In this document: positions 16,162-24,748 of the stretch, piece after piece
Numbering within the stretch: the first letter of the stretch is position 1
Layout: every line of letters begins with the position of its first letter
Source: CAIWMF01 sp964402065
GTDB lineage: Bacteria; Verrucomicrobiota; Verrucomicrobiia; Chthoniobacterales; UBA6821
Assembly (NCBI GenBank): GCA_964402065.1
Contig: CAYOAN010000001.1
Span: forward strand, 310,001 to 374,000
Direction: 5' to 3'
Length of the DNA: 64,000 bases
Notes under the pieces: generated by a model
The model's input: the letters and a program-made list of their open reading frames with translations, nothing else
Told to the model about the DNA's origin: nothing
Database searches by the model: none
Translations under genes and position numbers: made by a program

Positions 16162-16469
16162 TCACTCTTATAGGTTGCGCTTTCGTAATCTAAGCGTTGC
16201 TTTACCTTGCAATCGTAGGCAAAGCGTGAGGACGGCTTAATTTGATAACGTGACTGTAATAAAAAAATTTACGCAATATAATTGGTTTCAAAATCGTTGT
16301 TCTTATGTCTCATCACCTGTTCAGGTTGGACGTTGCCTTGGAATAACCATTTTTAAATCTAACTTCTTACACAAACTCTCTCATTTTCAGTTACGCTTTT
16401 AAGTTAAACTTACAACAAAGTAGTATGCTGGGTTGAACGACCATAAATTTTCAGTATTTTCCCATTACC
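16162..16469 (+). other. Intergenic region before ftsI
   Basis: 308 bases without a credible gene. An imperfect hairpin can form from GCTTTACCT near 16199 and AGGCAAAGC near 16218, which might end or slow transcription after ftsL. The second half is AT-rich and could hold a promoter for ftsI, but I cannot define -35/-10 boxes with confidence. Confidence 0.3.
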
Positions 16470-18194
16470 ATGTTCCGAAACATCAGCAACCGCATTGGTC
16501 TTGTCTGTTCTCTATTAGCGCTTCTTTTCACTTTTTTTGCCTTTCGATTAATTGATTTACAAGTTGGTGGGCATGAAAAATTTTTAAAATTAGCCGTTGA
16601 AAAGCATGGTTTCAAACAGCCGATTCTGGCTAAACGTGGCACAATCTATGATCGGCATGGGGAGGCGCTTGCCGTTAATGTTCCCGTTCGCACTGTAACC
16701 GCAGATGGAACGCGGATTAAGGATCCTGCTGCTGTTGCACATATCGCAGCTCCCTTCCTGGGTATCAAAGAAGCAGAATTACGCTCTAAGCTTTCCACAA
16801 AGCGCCCCTACGTAGTCATTCAAAATGGCGTTTCAGAATTAGATGCAACAGCAATGATGAAGGCTTTGGAAGCTGCCAAACTACAGGGGCTTTATCTTCA
16901 GGAAGGAGCTCAACGTGTTTATCCTAATGGAAAAATGCTCTGCCACGTTTTGGGCTTTATCGATCATAGTGGGCACGGGATTGATGGTGTTGAAAAAATT
17001 TTCGATCAAGTGCTTGCGGGTCGCAATGGCTATCGTCACGTAGAACATGATCGTCGTGGCGTTGAAATTGTTCTTTATCGTGGGCAAGAAGAACCGGCAC
17101 AAAATGGAAAAAATATTACGCTCACCATTGATATGGGCCTTCAAGCAATTGTTGAAAAGGAACTTGATAACGCCATGGCCACCTATCACCCCACTGGGGC
17201 TACAGCCATTGTTGTTGACCCGATTACTGGAGAAGTTTTAGCAATGGCAAGTCGCCCAAACTATGATCCGAATCATTTTAGTGAAGCCACACCGGAGCAG
17301 ATGAGAAACCGCGCTATTACGGACATGTATGAACCGGGTTCTGTTTTTAAAATTGTTGCTACTGCTGGTGCTATTAATGAAGGGATCGTGACAGAAAACA
17401 CACCGATTTTTTGTGAGTATGGACGCTTTCTTTATGGAGGGAAAATTTTAAAAGAGGCCAGTCATGAAGCGTTTGGAGATATCCCTGTCAAGGATGTCTT
17501 GGTTCATTCTTCCAATATTGGTGCTGCTAAAATTGCCCTTAAAATGGGAGATAACAAATATTATGAGTATGTGAGGCGTTTTGGTTTTGGAGAAAAAACA
17601 AAAATTCCACTTCCTGGAGAAATTTCTGGTCTCGTTAATCCGCCATCGCGCTGGGATAAAATAACGCTGACGCGCATGGCCATTGGACAATCCGTGGCTG
17701 TTACGCCCATTCAAGTGGTCATGGGAATGAGCACTATTGCGAATAGAGGCAAGTTAATGACTCCTCAAATTATTCATCAGGAAGAAGGTGCTCCCTTGGT
17801 AGAGCCTACTCTGCGTCGTGAAGTTGTTTCTTCGCCTGTAGCGGAGAGCGTTAATAGTGCGCTGAGTGATGTTGTCAGTAAACGTGGTACTGCAATTCAA
17901 GCCAAAGTTGAAGGATATACGGTTGCTGGAAAAACAGGAACTGCTCAAAAAATTAATCCTCATGGTGGTTATTTAAATGATCGTTACATTGTTTCTTTTG
18001 CAGGTTATCTTCCTGCTGAAAACCCTCGCTTGGCAACCCTCGTGGTTGTTGATGATGCTCATGTTGCAAGCTGTGCAAACTACGGCGGATTAGTGGCAGC
18101 TCCTGTCTTTTCAAAAATTGGAGAGGCTGCTGCAAGGTACTTGGATTTGCCAATGAATGCTGTAGTGCCAAACAATACTGAAAAAAAGAATTAA
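16470..18194 (+). CDS. ftsI: Septal peptidoglycan transpeptidase FtsI (PBP3, class B)
   Basis: Crosslinks septal peptidoglycan with FtsW. The 574 residues are usual for the family. One N-terminal membrane helix (LVCSLLALLFTFFAFRLIDL) is followed by the pedestal domain (AKRGTIYDRHGEALAVN). The transpeptidase domain has all three motifs intact: SVFK with nucleophile S291, SSN in VHSSNIGAAK, and KTGTAQ. No PASTA repeats are present. The intact motifs contrast with the degraded ones in the class A PBP at 56542. murE follows 19 bases downstream. Confidence 0.95.
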   Translation: MFRNISNRIGLVCSLLALLFTFFAFRLIDLQVGGHEKFLKLAVEKHGFKQPILAKRGTIYDRHGEALAVNVPVRTVTADGTRIKDPAAVAHIAAPFLGIKEAELRSKLSTKRPYVVIQNGVSELDATAMMKALEAAKLQGLYLQEGAQRVYPNGKMLCHVLGFIDHSGHGIDGVEKIFDQVLAGRNGYRHVEHDRRGVEIVLYRGQEEPAQNGKNITLTIDMGLQAIVEKELDNAMATYHPTGATAIVVDPITGEVLAMASRPNYDPNHFSEATPEQMRNRAITDMYEPGSVFKIVATAGAINEGIVTENTPIFCEYGRFLYGGKILKEASHEAFGDIPVKDVLVHSSNIGAAKIALKMGDNKYYEYVRRFGFGEKTKIPLPGEISGLVNPPSRWDKITLTRMAIGQSVAVTPIQVVMGMSTIANRGKLMTPQIIHQEEGAPLVEPTLRREVVSSPVAESVNSALSDVVSKRGTAIQAKVEGYTVAGKTGTAQKINPHGGYLNDRYIVSFAGYLPAENPRLATLVVVDDAHVASCANYGGLVAAPVFSKIGEAAARYLDLPMNAVVPNNTEKKN

Positions 18195-18213
18195 TTTTTA
18201 ACTTATTTAATTT

Positions 18214-19749
18214 ATGAAACTTGATCAACTTCTCACCTCAACTAAGATTCTTTCAGTTGAAGGGGCTGTTACTTCTTTATCAGAAATAACAATAACACAA
18301 CTTTGCTATGACTCGCGTCAGGTAACACCGGGAGCTCTTTTTTTTGCCCTGCCAGGAAAAAAATCGAAAGGAACTACTTTTGTTCAGGAAGCTATCAATC
18401 GTGGAGCTGCTGTTGTACTAGCAGAGGAAGCAATATTAGGTATTTCAGTACCTCTCTTGCGCGTTGCTAATGCACGGCGAGCGATGGGGGAGATGGCGGC
18501 ATTTTTTCATCAAACACCGAGTCACTCCCTTGCTGTTTGTGGAGTAACAGGAACAAATGGAAAAACAACAACGACATTTTTGGTGCGTCACCTTTGTGAA
18601 GGAAGTGGCCGGCATTGCGGCCTACTCGGAACTGTAAAATACATTTTACCAGGTTTTGTTGAGGAGGCTACGCGCACAACTCCAGAATCGATTGAGATTC
18701 AAGATATGATGCAACGGATGAAAGACGGAGGATTCAAAGCCGTTGCTTTGGAGGCTTCTAGTCATGCGATCGTACAAGAGCGGTTAAGCGGTGTAGAATT
18801 TGATGTCGCTATTTTTACGAATCTAACACAGGACCATCTCGACTTTCATGGAACGATGGATGAATACTTCAATGCAAAAGCCCAACTTTTTAAAAACCTA
18901 GCCGACCAAAAACAGAAGCGAGGTAAGGCAGTGATTAATATTGATGATCGGTATGGGCGACTTTTAATTGATCGATTGCCCTCGCAACTTCCTGTGGTTA
19001 CCTATGGCCAGTCCATCCATGCAGACTTTCGAGCTGCTGACATTCGTTATAGCGCTACAGGCACACAGTTTTGTCTTGAAGCACGTGGAAGAAAATACCT
19101 CGTTCGTTCTCCTCTTATTGGATTGTTTAACGTTTACAATGTACTCGGAGCTCTTGCTTCGGCGACAACTATGGGATTAGAGCTGCGTCGGGCTGTGAAA
19201 GCCTTAGAAACAGCCCCTCAAGTTCCAGGGAGGCTCGAGCGTGTTTCAGGAAAGCAACCTTTTCAAATTTTTGTCGACTATGCGCACACTCCTGATGCCT
19301 TAGAAAATGTATTGCGTACCCTTCATCAGTTAAAGCAGGGGCGGTTGATTGTTGTTTTTGGATGTGGTGGCGACCGAGATCGTTCGAAGCGGCCTTTGAT
19401 GGCAGCAGCAGCAGAGCGCTATGCCAACGAAGTTATTGTAACAACGGACAACCCTCGTACAGAAGATCCGATGGCCATTATTGCAGACGTGAAAAAAGGC
19501 TTTCAAAAGAAAAGCTATCACGCGATTTGTGATCGAGAGGAAGCAATCTACGAAGCCATCCAACGTGCTACACCGGGTGATGTCATTATCATTGCTGGCA
19601 AAGGGCATGAGAACTACCAAGAAGTGAATGGCGTTAAGACTCCTTTTGATGACCTTGCAATTGCGAGCAGAATTCTTCGAAACAGAGTGAGTGAAAAGGA
19701 AATCAATCACAAAGACCGTAAGGAAGATGATTTTTTCTCTGACCTGTAA
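18214..19749 (+). CDS. murE: UDP-MurNAc-tripeptide synthetase MurE (meso-diaminopimelate-adding)
   Basis: Adds the third amino acid to UDP-MurNAc-L-Ala-D-Glu in the cytoplasm. The ATP-binding GVTGTNGKTTTTF (about 110), the TTPESIEIQD segment, the LTQDHLDFHGTMDEY lysine-carbamate region and VDYAHTPDALENVL are present. The specificity motif DNPRTEDP indicates meso-diaminopimelate rather than lysine. At 511 residues it is slightly long: the final ~17 residues (NHKDRKEDDFFSDL and before) are encoded by nine-base and seven-base intergenic-type repeats, and its stop TAA lies within a heptad unit. murF starts nine bases later. Confidence 0.95.
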   Translation: MKLDQLLTSTKILSVEGAVTSLSEITITQLCYDSRQVTPGALFFALPGKKSKGTTFVQEAINRGAAVVLAEEAILGISVPLLRVANARRAMGEMAAFFHQTPSHSLAVCGVTGTNGKTTTTFLVRHLCEGSGRHCGLLGTVKYILPGFVEEATRTTPESIEIQDMMQRMKDGGFKAVALEASSHAIVQERLSGVEFDVAIFTNLTQDHLDFHGTMDEYFNAKAQLFKNLADQKQKRGKAVINIDDRYGRLLIDRLPSQLPVVTYGQSIHADFRAADIRYSATGTQFCLEARGRKYLVRSPLIGLFNVYNVLGALASATTMGLELRRAVKALETAPQVPGRLERVSGKQPFQIFVDYAHTPDALENVLRTLHQLKQGRLIVVFGCGGDRDRSKRPLMAAAAERYANEVIVTTDNPRTEDPMAIIADVKKGFQKKSYHAICDREEAIYEAIQRATPGDVIIIAGKGHENYQEVNGVKTPFDDLAIASRILRNRVSEKEINHKDRKEDDFFSDL

Positions 19750-19757
19750 GTTCATAC
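19706..19757. repeat. Nonamer and heptad repeats spanning the murE end and the murF start
   Basis: Two units of the reversed nonamer type (ATCACAAAG, ACCGTAAGG; 19706-19723) lie inside the murE reading frame. Three heptads (CTCTGAC, CTGTAAG, TTCATAC; 19737-19757) follow, ending one base before the murF ATG. The murE stop codon is the TAA of the second heptad. This is coding sequence in part, so the repeats give MurE its unusual hydrophilic tail. Confidence 0.6.
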
Positions 19758-19758
19758 C

Positions 19759-21147
19759 ATGGATGCTCAATCTCTCTCTCAAATTGCTGCTTGGTCTGGA
19801 GCCAAAATCATTAGTGGTGATCCGAGCGGTTTAGTTTCTGGTTTTTCAAAAGACACGCGGACATTACGACCAGGAGATCTTTATCTTGCGTTGAGTGGAG
19901 AAAATTTTAATGGGCATCACTTTGTTGCAGAAGCAGCGGCGAAAGGTGCTTGTGGAGCATTGGTTGATCAAGAGCTGCCTAACAATTTACCAGCTTCTTT
20001 TGGAGTGTTGAAAGTTGACCATGCGCTAAATGCGTTGCAACGATTGGCTGCTGAGTGGAAAAAAGAACTGCCGTGTCGTGTTGTCATGGTTACTGGAAGC
20101 AGTGGTAAGACAACGACAAAAGATTTTACAACGGCTGTTCTGGAAAGCACTCGTCGCGTCACGGCAACGCAAGGAAATTATAATAATAGCATCGGCTTAC
20201 CATTGACGATGCTCAGAGCTTCTTGTCGTGATGAGGTCGCAGTTTGGGAAATTGGAATGAACCATCGAGGAGAAATTGCTCCGCTTGCAGCCCTTGGAAA
20301 GCCAGATGTAGCTATTATTACTAACATTGGAACTGCCCATATCGGTTTTTTAGGATCTCGAGAGATGATTGCTGAAGAAAAAGGAGATCTCTTAGCTGCA
20401 TTGCCAGCTCATGGCTTGGCGATTATTCCAGCAGCAGATGATTTTTGTGAAACACTTTCTCAACGAACAACAGCACGAGTTATACGTGCAGGCATTGAGT
20501 GTGGTGATCTGCAGGCAAAAAACTTAAGGATGAGTGATGAAGGAACGCACTTTGAGGTTGTTTGGGACAAAAAATCATATCCTGCTTTTCTCTCTGTTCC
20601 TGGAAAACATATGGTGAGCAATGCGCTCTTGGCATTGGCAGCGGGAATAGGATGTGATGTTCCCTTAGAGAAGGGAGTAGCTGCTTTAAAAAACCTGTGT
20701 GCTTCTAAAAGTCGCCTCTCCATTCAAGATCATGATGGGATCAAGGTTGTCGACGATACTTACAATGCTAATCCCGATTCAATGGAAGCAGCATTGGCCA
20801 CGATCGCGACGTTGCCTTGTACAGGCCGGCGTATTGCGGTGTTAGGAAGGATGGGGGAGATGGGAAATTATGCAGCGCAAGGATATCAGCGCGTTGGAAC
20901 AGCTGCGGTGGTAGTTGATGTGTTGATAACTGTAAATCCAGAAACATCTATGATGGCTCAAGCAGCTCGTGAAGCGGGACTGCAAGAAGTTCATGAAGTT
21001 TTGAATAACGATGAGGCTTTAAAACTGCTTCTTCCATTGATTAAACCAGGCGACCTTATCTTGGTAAAAGGGAGTTTTAGTGCCCAGATGAAAGAGGTCG
21101 TTGAATCGCTAGCAGAGCATTGCAGTACGTTAAAAGGGAAAGCGTAA
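19759..21147 (+). CDS. murF: UDP-MurNAc-pentapeptide synthetase MurF
   Basis: Ligates D-Ala-D-Ala to UDP-MurNAc-tripeptide, the last cytoplasmic step before MraY. The 462 residues follow the Mur-ligase plan. The N-domain has SKDTRTLRPGDLYLALSGENFNGH. ATP binding is by MVTGSSGKTTTKDF. NYNNSIGLPLTML and EIGMNHRGEIAPL are MurF-specific, and VVDDTYNANPDSM with GRMGEMG are in the C-domain. Its substrate dipeptide would come from Ddl at 35265. The start ATG 19759 follows three heptad units. mraY begins 114 bases downstream. Confidence 0.96.
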   Translation: MDAQSLSQIAAWSGAKIISGDPSGLVSGFSKDTRTLRPGDLYLALSGENFNGHHFVAEAAAKGACGALVDQELPNNLPASFGVLKVDHALNALQRLAAEWKKELPCRVVMVTGSSGKTTTKDFTTAVLESTRRVTATQGNYNNSIGLPLTMLRASCRDEVAVWEIGMNHRGEIAPLAALGKPDVAIITNIGTAHIGFLGSREMIAEEKGDLLAALPAHGLAIIPAADDFCETLSQRTTARVIRAGIECGDLQAKNLRMSDEGTHFEVVWDKKSYPAFLSVPGKHMVSNALLALAAGIGCDVPLEKGVAALKNLCASKSRLSIQDHDGIKVVDDTYNANPDSMEAALATIATLPCTGRRIAVLGRMGEMGNYAAQGYQRVGTAAVVVDVLITVNPETSMMAQAAREAGLQEVHEVLNNDEALKLLLPLIKPGDLILVKGSFSAQMKEVVESLAEHCSTLKGKA

Positions 21148-21261
21148 AGGAGCGGCAACACCATTTTGTAGGAATTCTTTTTTAATCCAAACTTCGAAAG
21201 ATTGATTTTATTCACGATCAAAATACTCTTACACCTTCACTCTAAGATTTTCATTTTTTTC

Positions 21262-22383
21262 ATGCTCTACTACCTCTTTCAACTTACTGAATCTTTGCAC
21301 GGAACAACGCTTGCAAAGATCTTTCATGTTTTTCAATACATTTCATTTCGCGCTATGGGAGCAGGTTTGACTGCATTTTTGATTTCTCTTTTTTTTGGAA
21401 AAACAATCATCGTACGTCTCATTCAATTAAAAATTGGTCAGCCAATTCGTTCGGCCGAAGAAGTACATCGACTTAATGAACTTCATGGAAGTAAGCAAGG
21501 GACACCAACAATGGGAGGAATTCTTCTCATTGGCTCAGTCCTGGTTTCTAGCTTGCTTTGGGCCCGTCCTAATAATCCGTTAGTGTGGGTGTTACTCTTT
21601 ACAGCGACTTATTTGGGAGCGCTTGGTTTTTTTGATGACTATCTTAAAGTGACGCAAAAAAAATCAGCAGGGATTAAAAGTCGTCACAAATTTGGGTTGC
21701 AATGTCTCCTGGCTTTTATGGTGACAACGTTCTTTTTTTTCGTGCCTTCTTTGTCGGCTCAAGCCAAAGAAGTTTATATTCCATTTTTTAAGGGGCCCAT
21801 CATTACTCATCTCGGAATTTTTTCTGCCTTTATTTTTTATCTTTTCATCATTGTTGGAACCTCTAACGCAGTAAATATAACTGATGGCCTCGATGGCCTT
21901 GCAGCTGGTTGTACAGTTATGGCTGCAGTTAGTTACGCCGTTTTTACTTATGTTGCCGGGAATTTAAAAGTCGCGACCTATCTTCAAATCCCTCATAACC
22001 CTTTTTCAGGAGAATTGGCCGTTGTGAGTATGGCTTTGGCAGGAGCTTCGCTAGGGTTTTTATGGTGGAATTGTTATCCTGCACGTGTCTTCATGGGAGA
22101 TACTGGCTCCCTTCCAATTGGTGGAATGCTTGGTGTCCTAGCAATTAGTTGCAAACAAGAGTTTACGCTGGTGATTGTGGGTGGTGTTTTTGTTGCTGAA
22201 ATTGTTTCAGTCATCTTGCAGGTTGCGAGCTTTAAACTTACCGGACGTCGTATTTTTAAAATGTCACCAATGCATCATCATTTTGAATTGAGCGGATGGA
22301 AAGAGTCCATCGTAACCGTCCGCTTTTGGATCATGGCGATTATGTGTGGAATTATTGGGATCGCGACTCTGAAAATGCGTTAG
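21262..22383 (+). CDS. mraY: Phospho-MurNAc-pentapeptide transferase MraY
   Basis: Integral membrane enzyme making lipid I from UDP-MurNAc-pentapeptide and undecaprenyl phosphate. About ten hydrophobic segments are present. Signature stretches are GTPTMGGILLI, FFDDYLKVTQKKSAGIKSRHK (the Mg-binding aspartates), NITDGLDGLAAG, FMGDTGSLPIGGMLG and the histidine motif SPMHHHFELSGW. ATG 21262 (MLYYLFQLTESLHG, 373 aa) gives the usual start for the family. A TTG 60 bases upstream would add a Leu/Ile-rich segment without support. No fusion or gap is evident. Confidence 0.95.
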   Translation: MLYYLFQLTESLHGTTLAKIFHVFQYISFRAMGAGLTAFLISLFFGKTIIVRLIQLKIGQPIRSAEEVHRLNELHGSKQGTPTMGGILLIGSVLVSSLLWARPNNPLVWVLLFTATYLGALGFFDDYLKVTQKKSAGIKSRHKFGLQCLLAFMVTTFFFFVPSLSAQAKEVYIPFFKGPIITHLGIFSAFIFYLFIIVGTSNAVNITDGLDGLAAGCTVMAAVSYAVFTYVAGNLKVATYLQIPHNPFSGELAVVSMALAGASLGFLWWNCYPARVFMGDTGSLPIGGMLGVLAISCKQEFTLVIVGGVFVAEIVSVILQVASFKLTGRRIFKMSPMHHHFELSGWKESIVTVRFWIMAIMCGIIGIATLKMR

Positions 22384-22451
22384 ACTGCTTTGTAACTTCT
22401 ACTGGGGCGGTGAACTACGGCATCATTCATTTGATGCCTGCCAAATTTTTC

Positions 22452-22486
22452 CTATAACCTATAACTTGTAATCTATAATTTTCACG
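22452..22486 (+). repeat. Heptad repeat leader before murD
   Basis: Five units, CTATAAC, CTATAAC, TTGTAAT, CTATAAT and TTTCACG, end one base before the murD ATG at 22488. The first four are near-perfect copies of one another and match the ftsQ and pilN-like leaders. No Shine-Dalgarno sequence is visible. Confidence 0.8.
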
Positions 22487-22487
22487 T

Positions 22488-23879
22488 ATGCATGACCATG
22501 GTCAACAAATTCTAGTGCTTGGGCTCGGACGTAGTGGTCTTGCTGCAGTGCGCTTGCTAAAAGGGACAGGGGCAACTATCACCGTGGCTGACAGTGGTGC
22601 AGGAAAAATATTGCAAGAGCGAGCGGAGTCTCTCCGCGCTGAAGGAGTCACTGTTCATCTTGGTGAAGAAGCTTTCACTTTTCTCCAGCCTCTAACTTCC
22701 GACCTCCAACCTCTCTATGCTCGAGCCATCTTGAGTCCTGGTATTGATCCTGCTTCTCAGCTTGTGAAGCAGGTTGTGGATCATCATATTCCTCTCGTTG
22801 GGGAATTAGAATTTGCCTACCAATTTTGTCAATGTCCTGTTGTTGCAATCACGGGAACCAATGGCAAAACGACAACGACTGAATTGACTGTTGCAGCCTT
22901 GCAGGGAGCTGGTTTGAAGACTATGGCATGTGGTAATATTGGATTGCCTTTTTCAGAAGCTGTCATCAAAAGCGCAGAACTCGATGTTATCGTCATCGAG
23001 GTGAGTTCGTTTCAATTAGAAACAGTGGATCAGTTTCGTGCACAGGTGGCAGTTTGGCTGAACTTGAGCCCTAATCATCTCGATCGCTATGCTAACTTAG
23101 CTGACTATAGGGAAGCAAAGTTGAGAATTTTTCGAAACCAAAAACCAGATGATGTTGTTGTCATTCCAAAAAGTTTTCAGGAAGAGGGCCTGTCTCATAT
23201 TGTTGCTCAGCAGATTACTTTTAGTGCTCAAGAGCCAATAGCTACCTTTTTCTTTGATGGAAAATCCATTTTTTATCGCCAGCAACCACTTCTTGAATTG
23301 AGTCAGACTCAGCTAAGAGGAGCTCATAATGCTGAAAACATAATGGCAGCACTTGCTATTGGTGTGGCTTTAAAAATAGAGCCTCGAAAAATGCTGCAAG
23401 CGATTTTAACATATCGTTCCGCACCGCACCGCTGTGAAATGGTGCTAGAAAAAGACGGGGTTCTTTGGATTAACGATTCCAAATCGACAACACTCGATGC
23501 AATGGAAAAGGCTCTTCAGTCAGTTGAAAAAAATCGGCCCATTATCCTCATTGCTGGTGGAAAAAATAAGGGTTCTTCTTTTGCGCCAATTTTACCGCTC
23601 GTTCAAAGGCGTGTAAAAGAGGCCATTTTGCTAGGGGAAATGAAATATTCTATTGCAGAAGAATGGGATGGCATCGTCTCTCATGCTGTAAATTCGATGG
23701 AGGAGGCTGTGCAACTGGCTTCTGTGCGAGCAACATTAGGAGATGTTGTTCTTCTCTCGCCAGGAACATCTTCTTATGATATGTTCAGAGATTATGAAGA
23801 ACGTGGCGATCGATTTAAGCTCGCTGTTCAGCAACTCACTTCAAAAAATCGATCGATTATTAACCCTTCTATCCATTAA
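22488..23879 (+). CDS. murD: UDP-MurNAc-L-alanine:D-glutamate ligase MurD
   Basis: Adds D-glutamate to UDP-MurNAc-L-Ala. Of 463 residues, the N-terminal Rossmann region (ILVLGLGRSGLAAVRLL) precedes the central ATP site AITGTNGKTTTTEL. EVSSFQLETV, WLNLSPNHLDRY and WINDSKSTTLDAMEKAL are MurD landmarks, as is the C-terminal LLSPGTSSYDMFRDYEERG. All expected motifs are seen. It lies between mraY and a LysM-protein gene (19 bases apart), as part of the dcw run. Confidence 0.96.
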   Translation: MHDHGQQILVLGLGRSGLAAVRLLKGTGATITVADSGAGKILQERAESLRAEGVTVHLGEEAFTFLQPLTSDLQPLYARAILSPGIDPASQLVKQVVDHHIPLVGELEFAYQFCQCPVVAITGTNGKTTTTELTVAALQGAGLKTMACGNIGLPFSEAVIKSAELDVIVIEVSSFQLETVDQFRAQVAVWLNLSPNHLDRYANLADYREAKLRIFRNQKPDDVVVIPKSFQEEGLSHIVAQQITFSAQEPIATFFFDGKSIFYRQQPLLELSQTQLRGAHNAENIMAALAIGVALKIEPRKMLQAILTYRSAPHRCEMVLEKDGVLWINDSKSTTLDAMEKALQSVEKNRPIILIAGGKNKGSSFAPILPLVQRRVKEAILLGEMKYSIAEEWDGIVSHAVNSMEEAVQLASVRATLGDVVLLSPGTSSYDMFRDYEERGDRFKLAVQQLTSKNRSIINPSIH

Positions 23880-23898
23880 CTGAATCACTTCTCTCCCA

Positions 23899-24684
23899 AT
23901 GAAATCATCTTCACGCCAACGCCGTGTCCGTCCTTTAAAAGCAAAAGCTGCAGCTGCTGATGCAGAATTTGATAGCTATGGAGCAGAGCCAAACATGAAA
24001 CTCTCTCATGCTTTCATGGTTGTTTTGGCCTTGCATGTCGTTGCTGTTGGCGGACTATTTGCTTTTAATAAAGTGAAAGCAGGTCATTCTAAAGTGTCTC
24101 AAAAAGTGCAAACAGAAGTTGCTGCAGGTCAGGAAGCGGTAGCGAAAGAGGAGGCTAAGCCACTGGCGCCAGCACCAGTTCATGAAGTTGTGAAGGAAGT
24201 AAAACAAGAAGTGGCCAAAATTGTAGAACCTTCTGTTTCGCAGCCAAAGGTAAAAGAGCCAATGATAGCTCCAGCACCTGCTAAAAAAGTACAACAAGAA
24301 AGCTATGCTGCTCCAACTACTATTGCTCCAACGGCACCAGTGCTCACTCCTGCACAAAAACAGTTTTTGGCAGCAAAAGCAGCAACAACCGCAACAACAG
24401 GAGCAGCTGTTTCTAGTTCTGCTGGAGCAGTTGCAGCAGTCGCTAATATGGGAAGCTCTGCAGCAGTAACAACTTCAGAATCAGTATCGAATCCTGTGCC
24501 TGTAACTTCTGCAGCCATGGAATACACCATTGTTAAGGGGGACAATCCTTACAAAATCGCAAAACGCTTCCATGTTCCTTATGATCAGTTAATCAAATTT
24601 AATAATATTACTGATCCTAGAAAAATGCAGATTGGACAGAAAATTAAGATTCCGACAAAAGGAACTGCAAAGAGTCAAGGGTAA
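23899..24684 (+). CDS. Membrane-anchored LysM-domain protein
   Basis: A 261-residue protein in three parts. A basic N-terminus (SSRQRRVRPLKAKA) is followed by one membrane helix (about 37-56, HAFMVVLALHVVAVGGLFAF). A long low-complexity linker rich in Ala, Pro, Val, Lys and Glu follows. The C-terminal LysM domain (YTIVKGDNPYKIAKRF, FNNITDPRKMQIGQKIKIP) would bind peptidoglycan glycan strands. Located between murD and ftsW, it may tether wall to membrane at the septum. LysM proteins at this dcw position occur in verrucomicrobia as far as I recall; the function is inferred. Confidence 0.8.
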   Translation: MKSSSRQRRVRPLKAKAAAADAEFDSYGAEPNMKLSHAFMVVLALHVVAVGGLFAFNKVKAGHSKVSQKVQTEVAAGQEAVAKEEAKPLAPAPVHEVVKEVKQEVAKIVEPSVSQPKVKEPMIAPAPAKKVQQESYAAPTTIAPTAPVLTPAQKQFLAAKAATTATTGAAVSSSAGAVAAVANMGSSAAVTTSESVSNPVPVTSAAMEYTIVKGDNPYKIAKRFHVPYDQLIKFNNITDPRKMQIGQKIKIPTKGTAKSQG

Positions 24685-24748
24685 GCCTATAGCTGGCTGA
24701 CACTACATTTCGATTCTAACGCCACTCTTTGCCAAGCTGTTCAGCTCT

